In this document: in pieces, positions 1 through 8,780 of the stretch | Numbering within the stretch: the stretch's first letter is position 1 | How the letters are laid out: each line of letters begins with the position of its first letter | Source of the DNA: an uncultured Dyadobacter sp. | GTDB taxonomy: Bacteria; Bacteroidota; Bacteroidia; Cytophagales; Spirosomataceae | NCBI RefSeq assembly: GCF_946482605.1 | Contig: NZ_CAMLSE010000003.1 | Coordinates: forward strand, 248,001-312,000 | Direction: 5' to 3' | DNA: 64,000 nucleotides | Position numbers and translations under genes: made by a program | The notes under the pieces: generated by a model | Seen by the model: only the letters and a program-made list of their open reading frames with translations | What the model was told of the DNA's origin: nothing | Database searches by the model: none

Positions 1-198
1 GCCATAGTCAACCGGCGTCCACGAAAACTGGACGGCTTCTTTACCGGCATTCTCGTTTGTCAGCACCAGTGCAGGCTGGCTCACCGACAGGACGGGTGCA
101 TTACCCTGGACGGCTATGGTTTTTATTTCGTCCTTTTCGCAGGCCGACAGCGCTACGACGGCTGCCAGTCCCAGAAAAGCAAATTGGATATTTTTCAT
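1..198 (-). CDS. SusE-like outer-membrane lipoprotein, N-terminal part (truncated by window edge)
   Basis: Reading the minus strand from an ATG at 198 gives 66 codons with no stop before the window edge. The start is a lipoprotein signal (hydrophobic run, then LSAC with the lipid-accepting Cys at about residue 20, then charged EKDE). What follows, with a serine/threonine-rich stretch leading to FSWTPVDYG, is the pattern of the N-terminal immunoglobulin-like domain of SusE/SusF proteins, which bind starch or other glycans on the cell surface next to SusD. The ATG shares one base with the SusD stop (TGATG), so the two are translationally coupled. Family assignment rests on about 60 residues and gene order; the substrate is not shown. 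Confidence 0.7.
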   Translation of the reverse strand, partial: MKNIQFAFLGLAAVVALSACEKDEIKTIAVQGNAPVLSVSQPALVLTNENAGKEAVQFSWTPVDYG

Positions 199-1775
199 CA
201 GTTCTGTATAAGATTAGGGTTTGCAATCAGGTCCGTTGCGGGGATCGGGTACAGGTTGAAACGCTCTTCCACCCCTCTCCCATCTTTCACGCCGCCTTTC
301 CACGGCCACACATAACTACCGGAAGTCAGCAGTCCGTAGCGGATCAGGTCGGTCCGGCGGTGGGCCTCCCAGTAGAATTCGCGACCTCTTTCATCGAGAA
401 TATCCCGGAGACTCACATTGGTAACATTCCCGCTGGCATTCCCGTAAGCGCGCTCGCGGAGCTTGTTGATGTAACCCACCGCGGTAGCATCACTGCCTCC
501 TGTGCCGCCTCTTTTAACCGCCTCGGCATAGGTCAGATACATTTCGGCCAGCCTGAAAAGCGGGAAATCCACGGAAGAGAATGAGCCCCCCGCCGACGGA
601 GCGGTGACGCCTGCCTTGGTCACATTCCTGAACTTGGTGATCGCCAGTCCATCGGTAAAAACAGCGGGGTCATCCATTTCCAGCTTGGTGCCAAAAAACA
701 TCGCACGCTTGTCCTTGCTGCCGCTGTAATCTCCAAAAAGTAAAGGCAGGTTTTTCGTCGAACGGTTACCGCCCCAGCCGCCATTGGGCACACCGAATGC
801 AGGCGGATTCATGGCCGCATTGATGGCCGCATTGATGATAAAAGTGGTACCGCCGTTGTTCTGCGTTTTTACCCCGTCGTAATTGATGGATAAGAGCACC
901 TCCGGGTTGTTCACATCGTTGTCGGCGAGAAAGAGGCTTTTATACTCCGGCATGAGCGCATAACCCGATTTGATCACCTTATCAGAATAGGTAACAGCCT
1001 CGGTATATTTCGCCTGACCTTTGCCCAGATACACCTCGGCATTGAGATACAACCTCGCCAGTAATGCCCAGGAAGCGGCCTTATCCACCCGGCCATACTC
1101 ATTCTTTTTAGGTTCGGCGAGCGTCGGTTCGATGGCTTTCAGCTCGGATTCGATGTAGGCAAACAGGTCGGCACGCTTGATCTGCGGCGGGATGTATTTG
1201 CCGATGGGATCATTTTCGGTCACAAAAGGCGGATTACCGAACAAGTCGATCAGCACCCAGTACTGAAATGCCCGCAAAAACCGCGCTTCTGCCCGGTAAG
1301 TTCTGATCTGGTCGGCATCCTGGCCGGTAATGCCGCGTGCGCCGAGCTTTTCGTCCGACGATTCGCGGATGAATTCGTTGCAGACGGTGACGTGAAACAG
1401 GCTCCTGTTGTACAATGCGCCGAGCAATACATTGCCGGCCGTCCAGTTCAGGTTGTGGAAATCGGGAATGCCGGGGTCGTTCCACACGCAGGCAGCCTCG
1501 TCGGTCGGGAGTTCCTGGGCATTCCAGTAAAGCCTTAGAAAATCGGCCTGCCCGGGATCGATTCCCGCCAGATCGGATGTGGTAATGCCGGTATTGCCTG
1601 CCAATGCGTAGCTGCCATACACTTTGGCGAGTACCATTTTATAGTCAGCCAGCGATTTATATGCGATATCGGCCGTGATCGAATTCGTAGGCGAAAGATC
1701 GAGGTCCTTGGTGCAGGACAATGCCGCTCCCATTACCAACGCCGAAACCGCCAATGTTTGAAAAAACACTTTCAT
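198..1775 (-). CDS. SusD/RagB family surface glycan-binding lipoprotein
   Basis: 525 residues, the usual length for SusD. A signal ending in ALSC puts the lipid-anchored Cys at residue 21. The body has the family pattern: helical TPR-like N-terminal half with the RAEARFLRAFQYW segment, and a C-terminal part with FRLAEMYLTYAEAV and a closing segment with ERGREFYWEAHRRTDLIRYG followed by YPIPATDLIANPNLIQN. SusD proteins cap the SusC pore and deliver oligosaccharides to it. The gene begins 26 bp after the upstream susC and ends overlapping the SusE-like start by one base, so it lies in a susCDE operon. Substrate is inferred only from the adjacent regulator with starch-binding-like domains. Confidence 0.95.
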   Translation of the reverse strand: MKVFFQTLAVSALVMGAALSCTKDLDLSPTNSITADIAYKSLADYKMVLAKVYGSYALAGNTGITTSDLAGIDPGQADFLRLYWNAQELPTDEAACVWNDPGIPDFHNLNWTAGNVLLGALYNRSLFHVTVCNEFIRESSDEKLGARGITGQDADQIRTYRAEARFLRAFQYWVLIDLFGNPPFVTENDPIGKYIPPQIKRADLFAYIESELKAIEPTLAEPKKNEYGRVDKAASWALLARLYLNAEVYLGKGQAKYTEAVTYSDKVIKSGYALMPEYKSLFLADNDVNNPEVLLSINYDGVKTQNNGGTTFIINAAINAAMNPPAFGVPNGGWGGNRSTKNLPLLFGDYSGSKDKRAMFFGTKLEMDDPAVFTDGLAITKFRNVTKAGVTAPSAGGSFSSVDFPLFRLAEMYLTYAEAVKRGGTGGSDATAVGYINKLRERAYGNASGNVTNVSLRDILDERGREFYWEAHRRTDLIRYGLLTSGSYVWPWKGGVKDGRGVEERFNLYPIPATDLIANPNLIQN

Positions 1776-1801
1776 ATTTCAATGAATTAGAAATGAATGA
1801 A

Positions 1802-4771
1802 TTAAAAATCAAGATTCAGTCCCAGCACGAAAGTCCTCGGCCTCGGGTAAAGATTGTAGTCGATGCCGCCATTGACCTCGGGATCCAGACCTGTGTATTT
1901 GGTCCAGACAAACACATTCTGGCAGGTCGCATTGAGGCGAAGGTTCATTTTGTTCCCCAGGATCCTGCCTGCATTATAACCGATACCGACGTTGTCCATC
2001 CGGAGGAATGAGGCATTCTGCACATAGTAATCCGACTGGTACTGGTTATTGAAAAAGCCGGTTTTATAAATATCCGTGGTGCTGTTGCCCAGGATATTGT
2101 TCGGGTTCAGGATATTCCGTTCCACCCCGAAATTGGAGGCCACATTGTTGTACATGTAGTTGCCCAGATTGGCCCTCAGTATCGTACTCAGGCTCCATTT
2201 CTGGTAGGTGAGCTGGGTATTGAAGCCCAGCATTACTTTCGGGAAAGGTGATTTGTAGCGGTACTGGTCCTTCTGGTTCACCATTCCGTCGCCGTTCAGA
2301 TCGGCATACACACCTTCCAGCGGCACGCCCTGCTGGTCGTAAACCTGCTTGAAGACATAATATGAGAATGTATTATAGCCCACTGAATGGATCTGAATAC
2401 TTTGCCCCGTTCCGCCGGTGATTCCGCCGGTCTGGTTACCTGCAAATTCGGGATCGCTTACGGCTGTCAGGTTGGTGATCTTGTTGTCGTTATAGGTGAC
2501 ATTAAATCCGGCATCCCAGCTGAAATGCTTGGTCCTCACCGGCGTTCCGTTGATGGTAAACTCTACACCCTTGTTTTCAATATTACCTACGTTGGTCAGA
2601 ATCTGGTTACTGAAATTGGAGCCGATTGGAATGGGCACCGTGTTCAGCAGGTTTTTGGTTTTTTTGAAATAAACATCCACACTACCGCTCAGCCGGTTGT
2701 CGAAGAAACCGTAATCGAGTCCTGCATTAGCGGTGGCGGTTTGCTCCCATTTGATGTTCTTGTCATAGGCCGCAGGGGCCGTCATGTTGTAGAACGTATT
2801 GCCAAACTGGTACTGCGAAGCATTGGAGCTGATCGAGTAGATGCCCAGGTAAGAGTAATTGGCAATGCCGTCCTGATTACCGGTGATCCCGTAGCTGAGC
2901 CTGAGTTTCAGGTCGGACAATTTGCTGGCCGAGTTCAGGAAAGACTCCTTGTTGATCCGCCAGGTAAGTGCTACGGAAGGGAAAACGCCCCAACGATTTT
3001 CCGGCGCGAAACGTGAGGAACCATCCGTACGGACCGAGCCGGCGAGAATGTACTTGTCGTCCAGGGTATAAATAAGCCTTCCGTAGTAAGAAATCAGGGT
3101 ATTTTCAGGAATGTCATAATCGAATTTTGGCTGCGAACCTTCGATGATGTCCCCGTTCGCGCTGAAACTCGGATAGAGGTAATTTTTAGTCGAATTATTG
3201 TAGTAACCATAACCGGCCGTGGCACTGACGGTGCTCTTAATGCCCTTCAGATCCTTTACATAATTGAGGTAAAACTCGGCTACCTTATTGTTCCCTTTTT
3301 GAAGATACTTGTTATTCTGCCCCTTGGTGGTGAAGCTTTGTCCCGCATACTCGGGAACGAAAGTGGTCCCGTGGCCTTTGGAAATATCATAACCCAAATT
3401 GAGGTTGGCGTGGAGATCGGGCAGAAAATGGAACATATAATCGAATTGCACGTTCCCGAAACTGCGTTCCACATTGCCCTTGTTATCCTGCAAACGAATG
3501 AGCGAAACCGGGTTACGCGGCGCATTCGGATTGAGCGTCGCTACGCCGGCATCGTCCCTGGTAACCCATTCGAAATAACCTCCGAAAGGGCTGGTTTCGT
3601 CCATTACGGGCTGGGTAGGGTCAAATTGAACGGCATTGATAATGGCTCCCTGGTTGGCAAAATGCGAACGGGTGAGGGCACCTTTCAGGTTCAGGTCTAT
3701 TTTCAGGTGTTTGTCAAACAGTCTCGGACTGATGTTCACCGAAGCCGACGGGCGTTGCATTTTGTCGGTGATCAGGATGCCGTTTTGCAGCAGATATCCC
3801 AACGAGACCCGGTAAGGCATGTTTTTCAACGCGCCGGAAATGCTCAGGTTGTTATCGGTACTGATGCCTGTGCGGTAAATTTCATCCTGCCAGTTGGTAT
3901 TCGCTGTCCCCAGGATTGCCTTTTGCGCATCGGTACCATTGGCTTCGACATAGGCCCGGAACTCGTGCGCATTGAGCGCATCCACCATTCTGCCGATTTT
4001 GGAAACGGCCATCTGGGTGTTGAAATTGATCGTCGGGGTGCCGCTTTTCCCTTTTTTGGTGGTGATCAGGATCACGCCATTGGAAGCTCGGGAGCCATAA
4101 ATGGCTGTTGCCGACGCATCTTTCAGGATCGTGACCGTTTCGATGTCGTTCGGATTGATGAGGCTCAGCGGACTGGGCGCGCCGTCGATCCGGTTGCCGC
4201 TCAAGGGCACTCCGTCGATCACGATCAGCGGATCATTGCTTGCATTCAGCGAAGCGCCGCCGCGGATCCGGATCGTGCTGCCGGCACCGGGCTGTCCGCT
4301 GTTGGAAGTGATCGAAACACCGGCCACCTTACCCACGATCAGCTGCTCGGGGCTTTGAATGTTGCCCTGCTGAAAATCCTTGGATGAAATGGAGCTAATG
4401 GAACCGGTGAGTTCCTGTTTCTTTTGAGAACCGTAACCGATCACGACCACTTCGGTCAGGTCGCGGCTGTCGTCTTCAAGCGTGATGTTAATGACACTCC
4501 GGTTTTCAGTGGCCACCTCTCTGGCCATTTTACCTACAAAACTAAAAACCAATGTAGCCTGCGCAGGGACATTGGAAAGCGCATAGCTTCCCGCTGCGTC
4601 CGTCTGTGTTCCGATCGAACTTCCTTTCACGAGGACCGTCACGCCCGGCAGTTCGGAGCCGTCTTTGGCATCGGTGACTTTCCCGGTGACCGTGATTTGC
4701 GCTCTCGCCGACGAACTCCCGAGCAGGAGTAACAGGGCAAAACAGAGTAGTTGTTTGTAATGCTGATTCAT
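1802..4771 (-). CDS. SusC/RagA family TonB-linked outer-membrane transporter
   Basis: 989 residues. In order: signal peptide (about 1-25, ending SARAQ), a carboxypeptidase-regulatory-like domain (about 26-105, with the GVTVLVKGSSIGTQTD loop), a TonB-box region around EVVVIGYGSQKK, a plug domain with RIRGGASLNASNDPLIVIDG and ILKDASATAIYGSRASNG, then the beta-barrel ending in an aromatic residue (GLNLDF) as needed for barrel assembly. It imports oligosaccharides using TonB energy, with SusD as lid. First gene of the operon; a 265-bp upstream region holds a candidate promoter and a palindrome. It is one of five SusC proteins here and one of the shortest. Confidence 0.96.
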   Translation of the reverse strand: MNQHYKQLLCFALLLLLGSSSARAQITVTGKVTDAKDGSELPGVTVLVKGSSIGTQTDAAGSYALSNVPAQATLVFSFVGKMAREVATENRSVINITLEDDSRDLTEVVVIGYGSQKKQELTGSISSISSKDFQQGNIQSPEQLIVGKVAGVSITSNSGQPGAGSTIRIRGGASLNASNDPLIVIDGVPLSGNRIDGAPSPLSLINPNDIETVTILKDASATAIYGSRASNGVILITTKKGKSGTPTINFNTQMAVSKIGRMVDALNAHEFRAYVEANGTDAQKAILGTANTNWQDEIYRTGISTDNNLSISGALKNMPYRVSLGYLLQNGILITDKMQRPSASVNISPRLFDKHLKIDLNLKGALTRSHFANQGAIINAVQFDPTQPVMDETSPFGGYFEWVTRDDAGVATLNPNAPRNPVSLIRLQDNKGNVERSFGNVQFDYMFHFLPDLHANLNLGYDISKGHGTTFVPEYAGQSFTTKGQNNKYLQKGNNKVAEFYLNYVKDLKGIKSTVSATAGYGYYNNSTKNYLYPSFSANGDIIEGSQPKFDYDIPENTLISYYGRLIYTLDDKYILAGSVRTDGSSRFAPENRWGVFPSVALTWRINKESFLNSASKLSDLKLRLSYGITGNQDGIANYSYLGIYSISSNASQYQFGNTFYNMTAPAAYDKNIKWEQTATANAGLDYGFFDNRLSGSVDVYFKKTKNLLNTVPIPIGSNFSNQILTNVGNIENKGVEFTINGTPVRTKHFSWDAGFNVTYNDNKITNLTAVSDPEFAGNQTGGITGGTGQSIQIHSVGYNTFSYYVFKQVYDQQGVPLEGVYADLNGDGMVNQKDQYRYKSPFPKVMLGFNTQLTYQKWSLSTILRANLGNYMYNNVASNFGVERNILNPNNILGNSTTDIYKTGFFNNQYQSDYYVQNASFLRMDNVGIGYNAGRILGNKMNLRLNATCQNVFVWTKYTGLDPEVNGGIDYNLYPRPRTFVLGLNLDF

Positions 4772-4859
4772 CTTACAGAGATAAATGATGGTTAGTTGCG
4801 TTGTAACATCCGATCATATCACAGGCTAAAATCCTATTAATTATCGAAATATTACTTGG

Positions 4860-4867
4860 CAAAAGTA
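4860..4867 (-). promoter_or_regulatory. Candidate -7 element (TACTTTTG) for the susCDE operon
   Basis: On the minus strand the sequence reads TACTTTTG, an exact match to the Bacteroidota -7 consensus TAnnTTTG, 89 bp before the susC ATG. No TTG/TTTG -33 element is present at the usual 18-21 bp distance, which fits a promoter that needs an activator. Confidence 0.4.
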
Positions 4868-4940
4868 TCCCTATAAAACTGCCCTGTCGCTCCACTTCCC
4901 TATTCTGCGCTTTTTTTTGAATGGCGCACAATTCATCTTA

Positions 4941-4965
4941 TAATTAATTCACAATCAATTAATTA
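4941..4965. promoter_or_regulatory. AT-rich inverted repeat upstream of susC
   Basis: TAATTAATT and AATTAATTA form a perfect 9-bp inverted repeat around a 7-bp spacer. It lies about 80-100 bp upstream of the candidate -7 element, between susC and the membrane AraC regulator gene. It may be a regulator site or a simple AT-rich upstream element; the low complexity makes chance possible. Confidence 0.3.
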
Positions 4966-5036
4966 CAAAATAAATCATCGAACCACTTTATAAAATGGCA
5001 CTTATTTATTTCAAAGTTTTAGGCGGAAAAAGTCAA

Positions 5037-6917
5037 TTATTCGTCGAGCCGGCTCTCGTTGTAGTAGTCCCGGGGCGTCTGGCCGGTGATTTTCTTGAAG
5101 GACCTGTTGAAGGCGGTTTTTGAATTGAAGCCTACTTCGTAAGCAATGCTGAGCAAGGTATAATTCTTGAACTTCGGATTATCCACGCGCTTCTTGAACT
5201 CATCGATCCGGTAGGAATTGATGAAGTCGAAAAAGTTCTTGTCGAAACCGTCGTTGATTACCCTGGACAAAGTGTGCGGCGGCAGTTTCAGCTTCCCGGC
5301 CAGCTCGTTGAGGCTGAGTTTCGGGTTGGTGTAGGGCTTATTGCTAACCATGTATTCCTCGACCTGCGCACGGACCGCCTGCATATCTTCAGGTTGCTCG
5401 GACTTCTTGTCGGTTACAATCTCCTCGCTCTCTTCTGCCGGGGCCGGGCTCATTTCCCCAAAAATGGACAAAGGCTGCGGTGAAATCTTAAAGATCTCGG
5501 GCTGATGGATCGCGAAGTAGCCCACAAAATAGGTGATCATCGAGAAGGCCAGCCAAATGGCATCCACGCTCCGTTCAACGATCTGCGTCACATCGAACTC
5601 AAACCAGTGCCCCAGCCCCAGCATGACAAACAGGAAGTACCACAACCCCAGGCATATCGCCTGAATGAATAGCACTGTGTTGAGATAATGCAGGTTTTGT
5701 TCGTAGGAAAAATGGCTCTGGTATTGCTCCCTGTAAAACCGGAACGTGCGGCGGAACAGAAACCAGAAATAGGTGTTCCATGCCAGCGCCAGCAGCCCGG
5801 TTCCCATAAAAACCGCTATCAATTTCCAGTCCTGCATCATGAAACTCAGCTGCAACGTCCGGTCGCCCATGAGAAAAAATGGCAGGTAAACGAAACATTG
5901 CAGAATGGCCGGAAGGAACAGCATTACCTGCCTGACCGGCTTCTCGGACTGGTTGAAAAGCAGTTTTTGCAAATAAAAATAAAACAGCGGCACGTACAAA
6001 AACAGCACAAAATCCGGTATCAGCAGCAACTTTGTAAAAGCCTGCGCTGCTTCGCGGTAGCTTGCGATCGTACGCAAGAGGATCATCAGAGACGCTACCC
6101 CGATGGTGATAACCAGCCAGCGGTTGGCAGCCCTGTTGTAGTTTTGTATGGTGGGAATGGCGATGATCAGCAACAAACCCTGAAACACCGCGAATAGCAA
6201 CAGCAGGTCATAGATCGAATAGAAGTGGAAGGACGCAGTGAGATCTTCCCAGCCATCGATCTCCACGTCTACGGACATATGGTTCACCTTGGAATCCCTG
6301 TAGATCAATCGGTTGGGCCTGGCCTTTCCGCTTTCCCGCCCTTCGATGGACTTCCAGTTTCCTCTCGTGAATTTGTACTCTACGGGATCCTTTTCAGTAT
6401 GAATGGTGGTCCGGTATGTTCCGTCAACGTTTTTATAGAGTTTATAGAGGGGGTTGCCTGCCTCCCACTCATTAAAATTACCGGTGATGTACAGCTGCGC
6501 GTCATGCGGGGTGTTCTCGGGGAGCTTCTTGACAATGAAGGTATAAACGATCTTCTTTTCCCAGCCCCCGATCCGTATCCTCAGCAAATGCGGATTACTC
6601 ATCCCAACGGGATCGTAAACCCTGTTGCGCAGCGGAGCCCCCGAGGAATCGCCTTCGACCATTGTCCAGTTTCCCTGGGTGACCTTGTATTCAAATTTGG
6701 CAGGTGTGTAAGGGAGTTCGATGAAATAAACGCCGGATTCATCTTTATTAAACCGGTAATCCGGGTCACCGGGACTCCAGTTGTTCAGGTCCGAGGCCAG
6801 ATACAATGATGAACCCGGGCTAACAAGCGGCGGCGTTGCGACCACTTCGATACGCAGTTGTGCGAAGGCAGCATAACTTAGCAGAACAAAAAATAAAGTC
6901 GCCCTAAATCTGGTCAT
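5037..6917 (-). CDS. Membrane-bound AraC-type regulator with two extracytoplasmic starch-binding-like domains
   Basis: 626 residues. A signal peptide (1-19) leads into two tandem domains (about 20-118 and 120-225). Each carries an LxNW/FNEW turn near its start and a GNWxxxEG...G...NR signature near its end, as in CBM20/CBM48-type glucan-binding folds. Then come seven hydrophobic segments (about 235-480), an acidic linker, and a C-terminal AraC-type DNA-binding domain of about 100 residues (SLNELAGKLKLPPHTLSRVIN, then LLSIAYEVGFNSKTAFNRSFKK, QTPRDYY). The layout implies glycan sensing outside, helix-turn-helix inside. It precedes susCDE in the same direction, 265 bp away, so it is the probable regulator of that locus. 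Domain naming is by motif only; glucan as ligand is inference. Confidence 0.85.
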   Translation of the reverse strand: MTRFRATLFFVLLSYAAFAQLRIEVVATPPLVSPGSSLYLASDLNNWSPGDPDYRFNKDESGVYFIELPYTPAKFEYKVTQGNWTMVEGDSSGAPLRNRVYDPVGMSNPHLLRIRIGGWEKKIVYTFIVKKLPENTPHDAQLYITGNFNEWEAGNPLYKLYKNVDGTYRTTIHTEKDPVEYKFTRGNWKSIEGRESGKARPNRLIYRDSKVNHMSVDVEIDGWEDLTASFHFYSIYDLLLLFAVFQGLLLIIAIPTIQNYNRAANRWLVITIGVASLMILLRTIASYREAAQAFTKLLLIPDFVLFLYVPLFYFYLQKLLFNQSEKPVRQVMLFLPAILQCFVYLPFFLMGDRTLQLSFMMQDWKLIAVFMGTGLLALAWNTYFWFLFRRTFRFYREQYQSHFSYEQNLHYLNTVLFIQAICLGLWYFLFVMLGLGHWFEFDVTQIVERSVDAIWLAFSMITYFVGYFAIHQPEIFKISPQPLSIFGEMSPAPAEESEEIVTDKKSEQPEDMQAVRAQVEEYMVSNKPYTNPKLSLNELAGKLKLPPHTLSRVINDGFDKNFFDFINSYRIDEFKKRVDNPKFKNYTLLSIAYEVGFNSKTAFNRSFKKITGQTPRDYYNESRLDE

Positions 6918-6976
6918 TCAGTGATCGCGATCTCCAACATCGGGGCTATCCGCGACTGGTTCAAATCGATTGCGGG

Positions 6977-6984
6977 CAAATTTA
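6977..6984 (-). promoter_or_regulatory. Candidate -7 element (TAAATTTG) for the membrane AraC regulator
   Basis: Exact TAnnTTTG match on the minus strand, 60 bp before the ATG at 6917. No clear -33 TTG. Upstream, GTGACTGTC occurs twice as a perfect direct repeat (7015-7023 and 7068-7076, period 53 bp), a possible but weak operator. Confidence 0.4.
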
Positions 6985-7187
6985 GGATTTTAATCTGATA
7001 CTCCCGAGCAGCGCGTGACTGTCCCGGTATCAGGTCTTCTGCACAGCCGCAATGCCCAAGTTCTTTGGTGACTGTCGGACGTGACCAGTAGTAAATGTGG
7101 GTGATTGCTGTTTACGGCAACTTAATCATAATGCTCATCAGGGTGAAGTGCTTATTTCCTGCCCGGGTACGGCTCCTGTCTGCAACG

Positions 7188-8780
7188 TCACTCCCTGGAC
7201 CTGAGCCGCCATTCCAGCTGTGCCTGGAACAACGATTTGGGCCAGACAGCCTTCCCCTGGGACTCATTCACGCCATAATTGACCAACCCGACCGCATGAT
7301 CTGAGCAGAATCCGGCGAAAACGGGCCTCGCAATGGTGTAGTTCCTCCGCCGGTTCATATCCCAGAAATCATACGACTGATCCTTCTGGGAGCGATGGTA
7401 GAAGTTCCAGAACACCAGGTCCCTGCCGTGATGCGGATGCCCGGGCTCGGGCCCTCCGAGATTATAAAAAACGCCCCCGTCGATATCATCGAACAACGTG
7501 GCCATGGGTTGGCCTGAATGGCTGTCGATATTCTGGTCGGTCCCCAGCGAACAACCGGTAATGACGGTACCCGAAGCGCTGTAACCGACTCCCGGCCCGT
7601 GGTGCTGGGCCCCATTGAAGCGGCAATTTCTGATCAGCACGCCATATCCGGTCCGTGCATGGACCGACGCATGGCCCTTCTTGCCTTCGAATGTCAGGTT
7701 TTCGATCGTCACCTGGTAGCCTGAGCGGATGAAAATACCTTCGTTCCAATCCCGGAAGACGCAGTTCCGGACCCAGCTGTTTTTGACGTACTCAAAACCG
7801 ATCGCTTCCCAGGCATAATCATGGATGGCATTCTTGTGATGGACAAATTCCTCGGGATAGTTTTTCCAGTTGCTGGTGAACAGGATGTCTTCTACCCCGC
7901 ACTCCACGATCGGCGTAAAGGTTACGACTTCAAACGGATAGTCCTTCACCAATTTCAGGTCGAAATGCAGCGGATTGACAAACTTCACTTTTTTCCCTTC
8001 CACCTTTTCAATGGTATGTATTTCAAAGATCTGCATACCGCCTTTCGGGCCGAAAAGGCGTGTCCATTGATCTTTTAATGCAAGGGGCGAGAAGTATTCT
8101 CGCGTAAATGCCTCGCTCCGGTGCCGGATCACGACATCCTGCCCGGGTTTCAGCACCGAGGCATCGCCCACTTCTACCCAAAAAGTCTCCCTGGGAACGT
8201 CGGCGGCGATGGTGGTCAGGATACGGCTTTCCGTCTTTTCCGGCTTGAAAAGGAACTGGCGGTTATTGAGCCTCATTTTGTCCTGAAAAATCTCCGTCCC
8301 TCCTGCTCCGCTTCCGCTGCCTTTCAGCACGATGTTGCTGTGCGTAATGACGATCCGCTTTTCTGCGCTTTCGTCCGGGGCAATGATATACTTGCCGGGC
8401 GGAAAGAAAACCACGCCTCCACCCGGGTGTTTTTCCGCGTCGAGAATGGCTTTTTGAATGGCCTCATCGTCGTACCGGTCATCGTCGGGTACTGCGCCAT
8501 AAGCCGTTACATCGAATTTCGTACGGCCGGAAACGTCGGGGAGCTGCTGGCCGGAAAAGTGATAGCCGGCATAGGAGAAATCCGGAATGCCCTTTGACCT
8601 TTCCTCACCCTTTGCCTGCTGAAACCCCTTCCAAAGTGCCGAAACATTAGCGGAAGGCGGACCGGCGAGGTCCTGCGGCTTGCCGCCCTGTGCACGACAA
8701 TGCATTGTACCCAGCGCAAAAATGACAAACAACAGACTTTTTGTACCCATATTCAAAGCAGAGATGCGTGGCTTGTTCAT
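7188..8780 (-). CDS. Right-handed beta-helix protein, pectate-lyase superfamily fold (DUF4955-like)
   Basis: About 530 residues from the ATG at 8780, chosen because it overlaps the upstream stop as ATGA; a second ATG at 8750 is followed directly by the signal peptide and is also possible. After the signal the protein has the start of a pectate-lyase-3 domain (FDVTAYGAVPDD, then GGGVVFFPPGKYII), the usual opening of polygalacturonases and tail-spike helices. Mid-protein turns repeat short hydrophobic strands (NSWVRNCVFRDW, VTIENLTFEG, VLIRNCRFNG, GTVITGCSLG). The C-terminal part is rich in His, Gly and Trp (GGPEPGHPHHGRDLVFWNFYH). This suggests a lyase or hydrolase on an acidic or plant polysaccharide, but no catalytic set is proven. 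It is the last gene of the hybrid-sensor locus and the only likely enzyme in it. Confidence 0.8.
   Translation of the reverse strand: MNKPRISALNMGTKSLLFVIFALGTMHCRAQGGKPQDLAGPPSANVSALWKGFQQAKGEERSKGIPDFSYAGYHFSGQQLPDVSGRTKFDVTAYGAVPDDDRYDDEAIQKAILDAEKHPGGGVVFFPPGKYIIAPDESAEKRIVITHSNIVLKGSGSGAGGTEIFQDKMRLNNRQFLFKPEKTESRILTTIAADVPRETFWVEVGDASVLKPGQDVVIRHRSEAFTREYFSPLALKDQWTRLFGPKGGMQIFEIHTIEKVEGKKVKFVNPLHFDLKLVKDYPFEVVTFTPIVECGVEDILFTSNWKNYPEEFVHHKNAIHDYAWEAIGFEYVKNSWVRNCVFRDWNEGIFIRSGYQVTIENLTFEGKKGHASVHARTGYGVLIRNCRFNGAQHHGPGVGYSASGTVITGCSLGTDQNIDSHSGQPMATLFDDIDGGVFYNLGGPEPGHPHHGRDLVFWNFYHRSQKDQSYDFWDMNRRRNYTIARPVFAGFCSDHAVGLVNYGVNESQGKAVWPKSLFQAQLEWRLRSRE

Noticed and set aside
3299..4387. 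Long plus-strand frame opposite susC (and similar ones at 12502-13617, 13984-15216, 49705-50910)
   Set aside because: These mirror the GC-biased third positions of the susC genes on the other strand, have no recognisable domains and no start signals.
7095..7304. Short plus-strand frame in the gap after the beta-helix gene
   Set aside because: It runs into the 3' end of the beta-helix gene and shows no family features.
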